A stretch of DNA of 64,000 bases from Strongylocentrotus droebachiensis (taxonomy: Eukaryota; Echinodermata; Echinoidea; Camarodonta; Strongylocentrotidae). Shown here one piece after another: positions 10,304 to 21,785 of this stretch. Position 1 is the first letter of the stretch. Every line of letters starts with the position of its first letter. The position numbers and the translations under genes are program-made. A model generated the notes under the pieces. The model was not told the DNA's origin and made no database searches. It saw nothing but the letters and a program-made list of their open reading frames with translations. The stretch covers positions 109,501-173,500 of the forward strand of contig JAVYIG010000171.1 in assembly GCA_035222895.1 (NCBI GenBank). Reading direction: 5' to 3'.

Positions 10304-13300
10304 ATGGAGCGTGATAAAGAAGATGTTCAGTCGATCACCTCGGAAAAAACACAAAGCGCAAATGTCATTCGAGGCACAGATAGGAGTAAAACAGTTTCGG
10401 AATTATTTGGCTTTGGAAAAGTGAGTAAATTTGGGAGTTCTTTTGTAAACATTCAGCCTTGCTATGACTATGTCCCATCTGTTGAAATTTGTGTAGGGTC
10501 TGTGAATATTCAAATGGATGCTTAGCTCTGTGACTGATATCTGTTCTGCTCACGGCATGGGCATAGGTCTACCGTTGTTGTCAGATGTTAGTTACTTTTA
10601 TATATATTTAAATGATGCATCAAATCACTGGTAATTAGATTAGAGGAAAACAAAATGACTGGTGAGTTTTACCACAACAAAGAAAGCATTAGATCTAGAC
10701 TCTAATAATATATTAATAAAACTAGACTCTAGTCACAGACCGAAAATTTCTGATCATGCTATTATTTATGCGTATTGACCTCTAGCGCTGCACTACGCGT
10801 AAGAGGCAGCAATTGCACACATGAATAGTCAATACACAATGTCAATGAAGACGATGTGGCTTGATTTGAATTTTGTAATTATTCTTTCTAACATCGGTAA
10901 GTTTAAAAAATTGTATTTTACTGCTAGATCTATTTAGGTGTCATCAATTGTCACTTAACTTAAGTACTTCTTCTTCTTGGCTTGGCTTCCTCCAGTTCGG
11001 AGAACTGCAGTTGGTGCAGGTGTTGGTAGTACACATATAAAAAAGATAGGCAGGTTTAAAGGTGGCATCACATATATGTAGTGGAACGTTTAACATGGAG
11101 GTCAAGTATGAAACTGAGAGAGAGATTGTGAAAGAGTGAGGGGTTGATCCAGTCGGAAAGAGAGGTGTGAGAGCAGGAGCCAAGTAGCGATAGCTTTGTG
11201 AAGCATTCACCCTTCGTTTTCGAGTTGGAATAATGGCTCTCCCAGTGAAATCAGTTGAGTTTTGTACAGTGGTGTTTGAAATGTTGAGAATCAATAGCAC
11301 AGCTTTTAATACACAGCCAGGATAGTAATGCAGCTATGTGTGGAGCTGTATACAAATGCATTAACAAATTTGACAGTGATCATGAATCATTGAATTGGAT
11401 TGAATCATTCATTCAATGTTATGTATATGACCATCTCCTTTTTCTTTCTTTCCTAACATGTCCTAATTCCTATTACTTGTCTATGTTTTATTTCAAGGCC
11501 CTCATTAACAGGTTCTTTGGATGAAAGAATACCAACAGTAATTTCATTGAGGCCACCTTTTATTTGTGAAAGAGAATATGAATGATTCATTATGATTTAA
11601 CCATGCAGACATCTCAATCGTTATTTATTATCAATAATGTATATCTGTTGATTGCAAAACAGACTGAATATTCTAAGGAAGAGCACTGGGCGATTCAAGC
11701 AGCCCTAAGGCAACGTCTAGGACCAGAGTTTGTCAGTCAGAGAGCAGGTGCTGGTGGGCAGAAGGTAAAAGACAAGTAACATTTGTATGTAAGCAAATCA
11801 TTAATTATCATGTATCCTTCTAAAAGGTCCATTATTATTACAATTCAATACATATTAAAATAATGGTCTGCATATAATTGGGCAAAACACCCCCCCCCCC
11901 TCTCTCTCACCCCCTCTCTCTCTCTTTTGTTAACTGAACTGTTAACTACAGTATGTGATTTTACAATGTAATTTAACTCTATATATTATAGTTTGTATCC
12001 ATTGCCCAAGTAAAGGAGGTTAATATTTGTTTTATATCCCACATCGGCAATAAGGTCTATTTAAAGTGAATTTTACATAATAATAAGAACTGATTCTGCA
12101 GACAGTTTAGCTTCAGCTAGATTTTACAAAGCGCAACATGCATACATGTAATACAGTTGATGCGCGCTCATTTGACATTGACATTGACTTTGACATTTCG
12201 CGTAACCTACTTTGCTATGCGTATTCAATGGGCAAGGGTGGGCAAATGGGGTAGCAGCAAAAAATTACTTTACAAAAGTACTATCTCGACCTGAGATCGA
12301 AAGATAGTACTTGTCTATACCTTTTTCGTGCTCTGTACAATCGCAATGCAAACAACTATACATGAGGGATATAATAGTAAATATTAATATGGAAATGAAA
12401 TGGGAACAATATCCTGCAGAGTTCTGAAGTCAGTTAAAGTTGAGCAAAGGAAAATTGTTGATAGTAGAGGTCAGTGAAAAAAAAACACGGGGGCTCAGGG
12501 CGAATTTGCCCCCGAAATGCCCGAAAGAGCCCCCAAAAATCAGAAAAGAGCCCCCGTAAATTTGCATAGAGTTCAATGCAGAACAAATTTTAGAGTGTTA
12601 TTTTTATGCAGGCAAGCTTGAAAAGTAGCCCCCGAAAAATAAATATTAATTTTTTCCCTGGTAGAGGTCTATGATGACTATGTTTCAATAAAGAGAATAA
12701 AATGGAAGTTCTTTTTGCCTTTTTATGTTATATACTTGTTCATGAATAGATAATGAGAAAAATACTTTTTTCTATGTTGCCAGTAATTGTCAAAGTTTAC
12801 ATATTCATCAGAAAGTAATTATGAACTTACTATCAAAGTAAGGATGAAATCTAAATCTAATACCCCTAGTTGCAGCATTTTTGTTCATATTATAATGTAC
12901 ACAAATTGTACATTGTTAAATATTCATTGTTTGATAGCTATTAATGATTATGATAATAAAAATAATGATGATAATATAATGATGATGATGATGATTACAA
13001 TGATAATCCCTTCTTGTATAGTGCCTATCACTTTATGATATAACATCTCTATGCACTTCAAAAGGACTTCAGATGTTATTACCCCAGCTTTAGTACCGGC
13101 AATGAATCTTGTCTTGTTTACCCAGAGTAGCCTCATCAGTATCAATACTGTTCTCCCTGAGCTATTCAATATTTCCCCTTTCTTAAACTCACTCTCTCCT
13201 CTCTTACTTTTTGCTAATATTTGTCTAGTTGGCCTACATTGAAGGATGGCGTTTAATCAACCTAGCCAACGAGACTTTTGGCTTTAATGGCTGGTCACAT

Positions 13301-16300
13301 TCCATCACCAATCAGACAATAGGTAAGATACTATCTATTCAGGATGAAGATTCTGGATGAAGTCCCTCAGATAGGATGTTGAATGGAGCCAATATGTGGC
13401 TGTATCCATTATCCATGCTTGCATGATACATACGTGTACAGAGATGCCAACCAGTACCAGATGCCAACAATATGAAACGCATAGAAACATGTACAAGTAA
13501 ACCCCTCAAACCCCCCCAAAAAACGTTGAACAACGAGCCTACATGGGCGGGAAATACGCAGAATCGGCAGCTTTACAATTTTCTCATTAAATTTTGATGC
13601 AAGAGCAAACATTTGACTTGCCTGTTCTTACCAGTAAAATCTATTTTCTGACATTTTACTGGCCCAGGTCCAATGGGCCAGTGGTATAGATTTTTGGGGA
13701 TACTCAGTTTGTTTGTTTTTGTGTCAAGAGGTTGGCATCTCTGCATGTATGTGCATTGCAGAATCACTGCTGATTAGGCCCAACTATACATCGTCTTTAA
13801 AAGTAATAGTTCTGGAATTAAAAGTGCGTTTGAGAGAAACTGTCTTCAGTCATTCTGAATTATTCATTATGCAGTAATTGGTTATTCAGAACAACAAAAT
13901 ATGAAAGAAAACTTGCCGGAAGTCACACTGAAAAGCAATTACCTTTGATATGCTCCTTAGGGTAGATGTTGAAACACTATTATTTATGTCATTAGGAGGA
14001 TGTATTTGTTGCTGACATCTTTGCATTGTTTTTTCTATCTCCTTGTGCAGATTTTGTAGACCATGTAGGAGGGAGGTTCTACGTAGGTGTGAGTGCTATC
14101 ATTAGAGTCGAGCTCAAGGTAAATTTGATCTATAGAATTTTGTCTTACTTAGATTTAAGTTAAAATTTCTCTAATCAATCACAGCCACTTTGTAACTTGA
14201 CATATATTCTGTGGAGTTGTTTAATTAAAGAGTCCTGGGGGGGGGGGGGGTGTTTCACAAAGACTAAGATCGACTTTAAGTTGGACTTAACTGTGACAGG
14301 CCATTCATGCCACTGGTTGGAGAGCAAACAGTGGCATGAACAGCCTGCCATAGTTGAGTCCAACTTAAAGTCTATCTTAGTCTTTGTGAAACATCCCACT
14401 GGTACTCTCCTACACAGGAATATCATCATCAATAGTGATCTGTCAGTTTATGACAAGTTCAGTGACCCATTCAAAATTCTATATCAAGTGTCTCTCCAAA
14501 TTTCTCTCCAAGTTCCTCGGTCTTGAGCCAACCGTTTTATCGTTTCATACCCTGTTGCTCCACATTGAATATATTTTATGTAAATTTTGTTGAAAGTGAG
14601 CCAACTGGGGTGGCATTTTTAGTTTTAACCTGCATCGAAATAGATGTGTTTATAAATCTGTGGTAACATTTAATTGCCTATAAAAAAGATTATGCTAATC
14701 AGTCGGATTCTGTTTATGATCTGTGATTAACAAATTTCTGGAAGAAAAACTAACGTCAGGGCAAGAATATTATTGTAATACATACATTTATAATTTAGAT
14801 AGAGACAATAGAGTTAATTTTCCCCATAGTGTCTTACATTTTTGTCAGCAACTATTACTTCATCGATTTTGGTTGATTGGTTACAAGACAAAAATTGCTG
14901 TTTTTTTTTTTTTAAGAAAGTACCACTAAAAGTGATGCAGAAATGCATTTTTGTGCCACGATAGTGTTGATTTGAAGCAGTGATATGAATTCCTTTTTTT
15001 CTTCTTCTATATTTTTGTTGATTTACAGGATGGTGTTTATCATGAAGACTTAGGCTATGGTGTCAGTGAGGGAATGAAATCAAAGGCATTGGCGCTGGAG
15101 AAAGCTCGTAAAGAAGCTGTTACTGATGGACTCAAGAGGTCTCTCAAGTAAGCATTGCCACAATTTAAAACAGATATAATATGTTTGGAGAATGAAGAAC
15201 GCTAACTCATATACTTTTACGCAGAGGTAACACCCTTCTGGCTCTGAACAGACAATATTATGAGTGCCAATACAAGTCCGTGTCCCAACAAACCATTTAG
15301 TACTTTGATGATATTTTGGAAAGGTTCACTGCACATTTAAAAGTGTGATTTTTGTTATCATGCTTAGATATGAGCTGATGTGGTGGTCAGTACGATAGCT
15401 TTGTTGCTATTAAATGATGTATCAGTACAGTTTTATATGACAAGAAATTCATTGCTTTGAAACCTTGCCTGTTTAAAATTATAGAATGAGCATGAAATGA
15501 TTTATCAGTCATCTGGGGTGGAACAAACTAATATTGACTTGATAATCAATCATTGAAATGCCTTCTTGTTTACTGATGATTTATTGCACTTATTTTTCTT
15601 TCTTTCAGGAGCTTTGGAAATTGCTTAGGGAACTGTCTGAATGATAAAACATATCTACGATCAATTGGGAAAGCACCCAAAAAAGTAAGTACATTGATAG
15701 CATAAATTGATCAAATGGCTCTTCTTTGTAAAATGTTAACTAATACAGTCTGTAAAGAGCAATGCATATATTGTGTGTATATATTTAGGTCTGATAGCTA
15801 TATAATGGAGAGTGAAGAACATATTTTCATTGTATTATTTATTGATAAGTTAAATACATGTATAATAGAAATATATGTGGGAGATGAAATTTATTCTTTG
15901 ACGTTTATATCTGATATTTTTCTTCCTTATCATATAGCAAGAAACTCTACATGACATTGTCACAATGAAGAGAACAGACATAGACAGCAATGTACTGAAA
16001 GCTCGGTATGAACGTCCTGTTAACCATTCACCATCAAATCACTCTGCCTTTGCCCAAGGGGGTTCAGGAACGGGGCCACAGTTTACCCCTCCTATGCCTG
16101 TCCAGCAATCAAGAAGCTCAAGGCCTGTTTCCACAATGGCTGCATCCAGCGCTACTACCCCTGGTAGCAGTGTGAACAGGACGCCATCAGGTGCAGGGCT
16201 CCCTCCTGGTTCATCAGTGATGAATAGAAAGACTGGTAATCAAACAGGAAGCCCTGTTACGGGTGTAGCTGGAGGTATGGAGACTCCACGACATGATGGG

Positions 16301-19300
16301 AGAAAGGGTAACCAGCTGCAACAATCAGTAGATGCCTCTCCAATGTGTGTACTGGCGGATGTCATTATGGATGAAAAGTAAGAATGATTTCTTCAGTAGT
16401 TGATAAACTAAAAAGACCATTTGATATTAACCAACTGAGAAATAATCAGAATCATGCCTTCACTTTTCTTGTGTCCCGTGTTAATCATATACATATATTT
16501 ATGTACTGACAAGTCTGCAAATCCAGTCTGTATTCTTTCATTTGTCTTGCTAAATAAAATTAAACAACATTACTGAAGATAAGTTAAGGTATTATTGGGA
16601 AAAAAAAGTCTGTTCACTTGCAAAATAAATGACTGTGACGGTGACATGGAGAAAATCCTTGAAGATTGAAACCTACCAAGAAACTGGAGAATTTTGCACA
16701 TGAAATGTTTGCCAATTTTGTGAGAGATTCAGATTTGTGAAAAATCCATGCCCAAAAAAAATTGCATCAGAACTAACTCGACACATTTTTCTTTTGGGAT
16801 CGTGAAAGTTTTCTTGCTGTAAAGATCGCTCTCATTTATAAATCGCTAAAGTTTCTGGTTGTACAGTAGATGGGCTTTTTGTTTTTTGTCATTTGCATGG
16901 CTATTCTCTCATGTTTCCATCCTAGGAAGTCTTCTCCCGAGGGTGCCACCCCTATGAACATAGATGACCAACTGAAACTGAGAAAGCTGAGGCAACAACA
17001 GAAGCAACAGGAGTTCAGGGAGCAGCTCAAACGTAAACAGCAGCAGGGCCAACAAACATCCGCGGTAGGTTTCCATGGAAAAGGGTTTTGTGTAATTCTA
17101 ACTAAAGATATACAAATTTTGTCTCTAGATGTGTGGAGAAACAAATTTTCATTTGCTTACAGAGACGATGTTGAGATGTCAATCAAAATAAGAAATAGCT
17201 AGAAAGAGGTTAGTATCATGTCTATTTAATAAAAATTACTTCCAAGTTTGCCTGATTGAAACTTTAAGAAAGGAGAAACAATTTTGATCGCATCTGACAT
17301 TTATTACATCAATTCTCAAATTGATATTAAGGTGTTGGTGTAATATCTTGATACTTTTTTCTGCTTCACTAAAAAGTTCTTTATCTTTTTTTCTTTAACC
17401 TCGTCTTTAGTCTTTATTCTCCCTCTCTCCTTCCCCTCCCTCCTCCTGATATTTTGTACAATGTGAATGATATGTACCCTTCCCAATTTTATGTAAATTT
17501 CATATTCTTTCTGTACTTTTCCAATGATCTAGGGAACTACAAAGAATAACCCACAGCAGGCAGATGTTCCACCGAATCTAGAAATGGATGGTAAGTTCTG
17601 AAATATTCATGTATAACATTGCAAATCTGGTACATTAAGTTCATTATATTATAGCTTCCAATATCTCCTGTTCTGTATATTTTGCAAGTGTTTAAAAATA
17701 TTCAGAATTTACATTAACCAGAGCCGAAAATATTGAAAAGGGCAATTGTATGATAGCCAGTTTACACAGAATTTGTTTTGCCTTGGATCTCCTGTAAGTG
17801 TAAAAAATAAAAATAAAACATTGCATGAACAAAGCTCATAATCCCATAATATTAGAAAAGGGCTATTTTAATGACATTGAATGAGATAAAAATCATACAT
17901 TACTTATTATTGTTCTATAATTGCAGTTCTTATAATTTATCATCTCCTAATCTGCGATAATGATAATAATAGTGGGTTCTCGTATAGCACTCATGTCTGT
18001 CAGACTTAACACTCCTGGCGCACCTGATTATTAACTTGGCTTTAGCAAGGCTGCCATTACAGCACTCTAGCATTTCAAGGAATTAATTCCTGCCAGGTAC
18101 CATTTACATCACCTGGGTTGAGTGTGACAACCGTAGATCAATGTCTTGCCAAAGGACATTAGCATACATGCCAACTGTTCATATTAAAGAGGAACATTCC
18201 TCTTTTTGGGAGAAGATAATTATCATTTTAATGCAGGTGTTCCTCTTCCTGTACAAATTTGTCTGTAGTATTGAATAGGAGAGTTAGGATTGTTCCTCTT
18301 TTTTTTTTAAAATAGCATAATTTGTACAGATTTCTGATTTTCAAATGTTGGCATGTATGCCTTAGTGCTGCGGCGGGACTCGAACCGCGGACCTTGTGAT
18401 CCACAGCCCGGTGACATATCCACTTGACCACTACACCTCTGATAAATATTCTTTGGACCTTTCTCCCTTCTCAGACATGCCATTCCCCCTCGCCACCTCA
18501 ACTCCACTTGACACCTTGATACTTGGAGGTCAGGCATCCACAACAACCACATGTACCAACACAACGCCCGTTACAGGAACCACCACAAGTGCATCCATTT
18601 CAGCTGCTGCTCAACTTCAGCAGTTGGGCGATGTCGAGAGTTTGTTAGCTGAAGGTAATAATAATTAAATGAAAAGTTATACATTCATACGTTTGATTGA
18701 TGTGGTACGTATCAAATCTAAAACTAAAATTTTTGTCTGCATTTTGGAAGTGCTGTTTGAATATGCATACCCTGGCTTTAGTTCTGGCAGCTGTCAAGAG
18801 CACAGAGTGCACCTGAAGATATACACCTGCATCAGGAGAGACAATTATGTCTCATTTCAGGATCCATATATTGAGTGATCTTGCAGTTTCAGTATTGAGA
18901 TTCTAGTTTATTTTACGATATATTAATTTCATTGTATTTTGTAAAAGACAAAATTACAATGACACACACAACAAGAATGTAATGTGTAACTTTGCCATAG
19001 TTAACCATATATAGTCAAACCTGCAAATCACAAATTGGTGAAGACCACACTTTTGGGGATTTGCTAAGTGAAACATTAAAGGAACTAGTGAATAGAGACC
19101 ACCTGCACACAAGGAATGCATTTTTATTTGGTCTCCTGGCTTTGAGCAGTCTTTCTGTATAATTTAACTGTATACCAGTTCTAAAGTGTATTTTAGATAT
19201 CTTTTTACCCCTCTGTCAGTAGAGCGTCCGCCTCACAACCGGGAGGTCATGGGTTTGAACCCCGGCCGCGTCATACCAAAAGAAGTTAAAAGACGGGAGT

Positions 19301-20396
19301 TGCTGCTACCTTGTTTGGCATTCAACAATAAGGGATAGAGCAACGTCGATTTGGTGCTGCTCAGAGGCTGCCGGGCTCACGATCAATTAGGCAAAAAGAA
19401 TTTCCATTTCCGGTTTAACTTAATAAAATTTGGAGTGGATTTTAAAAGATTATTATTATTATTATTATCTTCAGATGATCCAGAATTCTGGGCCTCCCAG
19501 TGCTTCGTTGATGCAGGTGAAGTGGGTCCAGTGGGAACGACAAACACCACTTCCTCCAGTACCACCAATCAACAACAACCCACTGGACCAGGGAGGGGGT
19601 ACGGCCTGGGGGGACCAGGCCAACAGAAAGGCCACGGTGTCTTCCAGCATGGTGGCGGTCAAGGGAAAGAAAATGCTTCCGCCGGGCGGGTCGTTACAAG
19701 GTCTAGTGGCAGCAGGCAGTATGACGGAGGTAAGGATTTTTTTCTTGTATTGTACAGGCCTGATAATTACCCGATTTGAATCGGTTTCCAGATTGATTTT
19801 TTTCCCCCTGATTTTTGTTTTTTCCTTTATTTCCCCCTAGTTTTCCCTAGTTTTCCCAAATTTTTCCCAAATTTTTTTACTCAAAAGGGGGGGGGGGGGG
19901 GGAATGTTAGATGCCATAGCAGGGCTTGATTTTAACATGTGCCTAGAATGCATGCATGGGCTCTGTCATCTGAGTCTGGAATCCCCAAAATTCAAAATGT
20001 TAACAAAGACTCTTTGTGTACAGAAAATAAAAATCTTGATCCGGATCCCTTGAGAGAAAAGTGAGTGTGAAGTCCTAAGTATAGGATCCTTATTGCTTGT
20101 AGTCATTTTGAGAGTTTGAGAGAGAGAGACAGAGAAGGGGGGACAGGCAGACAGACAGACAGACAGATAGAGAGACAGACAAACAGACAGATACATAGGT
20201 ATAGAAAAAGGAGAGTGAAGAGAGGATACTGAATACTTTGACTATTATAAGAGCTGTACATAAACAAAACCAAGTGATATAAAGCCATTCTGATGAGAAT
20301 AAGCAAATCTCTCATCCTATTTTTTTGTTGTCTTTGTTCTTTTCTGTAGATGGTGGAGCAGCAGCATTGAAAAGAAGGAGAATGGATACCATGTAG
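10304..20396 (+). CDS. RAD52: RAD52 single-strand annealing recombination mediator, complete
   Basis: RAD52 forms a ring that anneals complementary single strands and interacts with RPA and RAD51 in double-strand-break repair. Twelve coding exons: 10304-10420, 11663-11764, 13229-13322, 14051-14118, 15029-15147, 15609-15684, 15938-16377, 16926-17064, 17533-17590, 18475-18654, 19475-19729 and 20350-20396. All junctions are GT-AG and the frame totals 1695 nt, 564 residues (human 418). The conserved annealing domain covers roughly residues 40-200, with [63 protein letters not shown] and [13 protein letters not shown]163, R164 and K167 match human DNA-binding K152, R153 and R156 (the last conservatively changed). 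[15 protein letters not shown] matches the RPA/RAD51-binding region. The Ser/Thr/Gly-rich C-terminal tail is longer than in vertebrates. The C-terminus KRRRMDTM resembles the basic vertebrate end. Introns 9 and 10 carry SINEs next to acceptors. A polyadenylation signal candidate is at 21780-21785. Confidence 0.97.
12263..12315. repeat. Short hairpin AGTACTATCT in RAD52 intron 2
   Basis: AAGTACTATCT is followed within about 15 bases by AGATAGTACTT, a small perfect inverted repeat. A patch of alternating GCCCCC and GGGGGC motifs follows at 12488-12640. The origin is unknown. Confidence 0.5.
13439..13743. mobile_element. MITE with CAGAGATGCCAACC termini
   Basis: A 305-bp element in RAD52 intron 3, with terminal inverted repeats CAGAGATGCCAACC and GGTTGGCATCTCTG. 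The internal ACCAGTAAAA / TTTTACTGG motifs add further fold-back potential. No reading frame is supported. The ATGCCAAC core of its terminus is shared with the MITE at 18162-18361. Confidence 0.75.
14238..14250. repeat. Poly-G tract
   Basis: A homopolymer of about 13 G residues immediately precedes the hairpin MITE. Confidence 0.9.
14250..14397. mobile_element. Compact hairpin MITE (GTTTCACAAAGA family)
   Basis: Almost the whole 148 bp folds on itself. The left arm starts GTGTTTCACAAAGACTAAG and the right arm is its complement ending CTTTGTGAAACAT, with a loop of about a dozen bases around GGAGAGCAAAC. It lies in RAD52 intron 4. Relatives with the same GTTTCAC ends occur at 20669-20812 and 21135-21425. 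Confidence 0.8.
17955..18440 (-). mobile_element. tRNA-headed SINE interrupted by a MITE
   Basis: Read on the minus strand, the element begins with a tRNA-like head at 18365-18440 with a GTAGTGGTCAAGTGG A-box region and a GGTTCGAGTCCCG B-box. It continues through a body and ends in an AT-rich tail of ATTATTATC triplets near 17960. The 200-bp MITE at 18162-18361 splits it. It lies in RAD52 intron 9, antisense to the gene, and its head ends about 35 bp before the exon 10 acceptor. The head lacks the features of a functional tRNA gene, so it is not called as one. Confidence 0.75.
18162..18361. mobile_element. MITE nested in SINE, TTA target duplication
   Basis: Terminal inverted repeats GCATACATGCCAAC and GTTGGCATGTATGC flank 200 bp. 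TTA occurs directly outside both ends (18159-18161 and 18362-18364), consistent with the 3-bp TWA duplication typical of PIF/Harbinger elements. Confidence 0.75.
19200..19474 (+). mobile_element. tRNA-headed SINE abutting the RAD52 exon 11 acceptor
   Basis: A tRNA-like head at about 19205-19280 carries TCAGTAGAGCGTCCGCCTC (A-box region) and GGGTTTGAACCCCGG (B-box). It is followed by a body with GGAGTTGCTGCTACCTTG and a terminal (ATT)n repeat at about 19450-19468. The tail runs straight into the acceptor sequence cttcag of exon 11, so the intron's 3' end appears to be SINE-derived or SINE-adjacent. Confidence 0.75.
19757..19915 (+). repeat. Dispersed pyrimidine-rich repeat with poly-G, copy 1
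   Basis: Contains GATTTGAATCGGTTTCC, a series of TTTTCCC units, ACTCAAAAGG and a run of about 15 G, then AATGTTAGATGCC. The reverse-complement copy lies at 32936-33093 in BBS2 intron 10. The family is not recognised. Confidence 0.75.
20117..20195. repeat. GACA/GATA microsatellite
   Basis: GAGAGAC and GACAGACAGACA units in RAD52 intron 11. Frames across it are artefacts. Confidence 0.9.
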
Positions 20397-20668
20397 TGAC
20401 AGGTCAGCTTATCTCAATCATTAAAGATGTGGACAGTTGATTGAATTGAATTTATTTATGCAAAACATTCCACCAGGAATGGGTCTTGTGCGTGCTTTTA
20501 TCCCTACCTCATACGAGAAAGAGTACTGATCAGAGAAAAGGAATGAGACTTAAGAGCTGGTCAGAGCTCAGTAATAACGGTATTGATAAATTTTTCCCCC
20601 CAATCACCCTCCTATTGTTAACATGGAAAATGAATTCAACATTGCTGTTGGTCAGACCAGGGGGGCGT

Positions 20669-20812
20669 TTCACAGAACTTGTCATCAGTGACAAATGACA
20701 ATTTTCGTTATAAGCTACTGAAATCCTTGCTTGTGCTTGGTTATCAGCAGATTTGTCACTGATTTTTGTCATTTGTCATTGAAAAAAGGCTTTGTGAAAC
20801 AGGTTCCAGGAT
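20669..20812. mobile_element. MITE, GTTTCACAGAACTTGTCA family
   Basis: The ends GGGGCGTTTCACAGAA and CTTTGTGAAACAGGTTCC are inverted. Inner arms CATCAGTGACAAATGACA and TGTCACTGATTTTTGTCAT pair as well. It is a 144-bp fold-back element with no reading frame. Confidence 0.75.
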
Positions 20813-21134
20813 GATTATGCTCTAATTAATAGTGAATGTTGTGGCGTAGTGACTCAAGAAGAAGATGGTACCCCTTCATCGTCTCATTGGTAATTGCTTA
20901 TGCTTAGCCAGCAAGTTTGATTGGACAGACCTCAACAATAATATTTGTGAACCAATGATATTTCTCCTGTGGTGTGACATCAGTTTAGAAAAAGTCATGT
21001 GGGCAGAGTCCACCGTGCTTGATGGTCAGATTCCAAACAGTTTTATCATTCAGATTTGACCACTCTTATAATTTTTTTAATATTATATATGCGTATATAG
21101 TCATTGTAATTGTTACCGTCAAGGTCTGACCAGG

Positions 21135-21425
21135 GGTGTGTTTCACAAAGATCCTAAGTCAAACTTAACTCTAAGTTTGACTTAAAAACTATGAAGAGCC
21201 ATTTGTAGCCTTAATATAAAGTATATTCAAAAGCGAAAATTCAAATTCTGGTATGTTAGACTTTAAAAAAATTCCATATCAAGAACCTTGATAATAGAAA
21301 ATATGAACGATTTGAATCAACATTTTATGACTTTTAAAATTAGTTTTTACAAAATATGTTCATAGATGCTAATGGCTTTCCATAAGTGTTAAGTCTAAAC
21401 TTAGGATCGTTGTGAACACCCCCCA
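21135..21425. mobile_element. MITE, GTTTCACAAAGATCCTAAG family
   Basis: The left end GTGTTTCACAAAGATCCTAAG and right end CTTAGGATCGTTGTGAACAC are inverted repeats around about 250 bp of AT-rich sequence. The element is related in its termini to the hairpin MITE in RAD52 intron 4. Confidence 0.75.
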
Positions 21426-21779
21426 GGTCTTATACATATGTGATGTGTTTGCAAAGATCCCTTACCAAATCATGTAGGTGTAATAATAATAATAATAATA
21501 ACGGGTATTCATCTGCATGTAACTTACATGGCATTCTTCACTCTAAAGTTATATTTCTATGTAAGTTTGCAGTACCATAGTGGTATTGTATGAATGCCAT
21601 ATAATGAAAGGAGAAACTGAGTATAGATTAATGTCAGTTATTGTCTCAGGTATAAGTCCATCCAGTTTTTTAATTGTAAAGAGGCAAGCTGGTTCTTATA
21701 AATTCTAGTAATAATGAAAAATCAAGAATAGAATGTCCCCTGTATACAGTACTATCCAGGCATGATATTGTACTTGTAC

Positions 21780-21785
21780 AATAAA
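21780..21785 (+). terminator. Candidate RAD52 polyadenylation signal
   Basis: Canonical AATAAA about 1.4 kb after the RAD52 stop. Other AATAAA hexamers exist downstream (near 22279), so the actual site is uncertain. Confidence 0.35.

Noticed and set aside
12948-13038. Ile/Asp-rich short frames
   Set aside because: They derive from an ATG/ATA trinucleotide repeat in RAD52 intron 2.
18365-18440. Possible tRNA gene on the minus strand
   Set aside because: A- and B-box motifs are present, but the head continues into a SINE body and tail and the cloverleaf is not clean.
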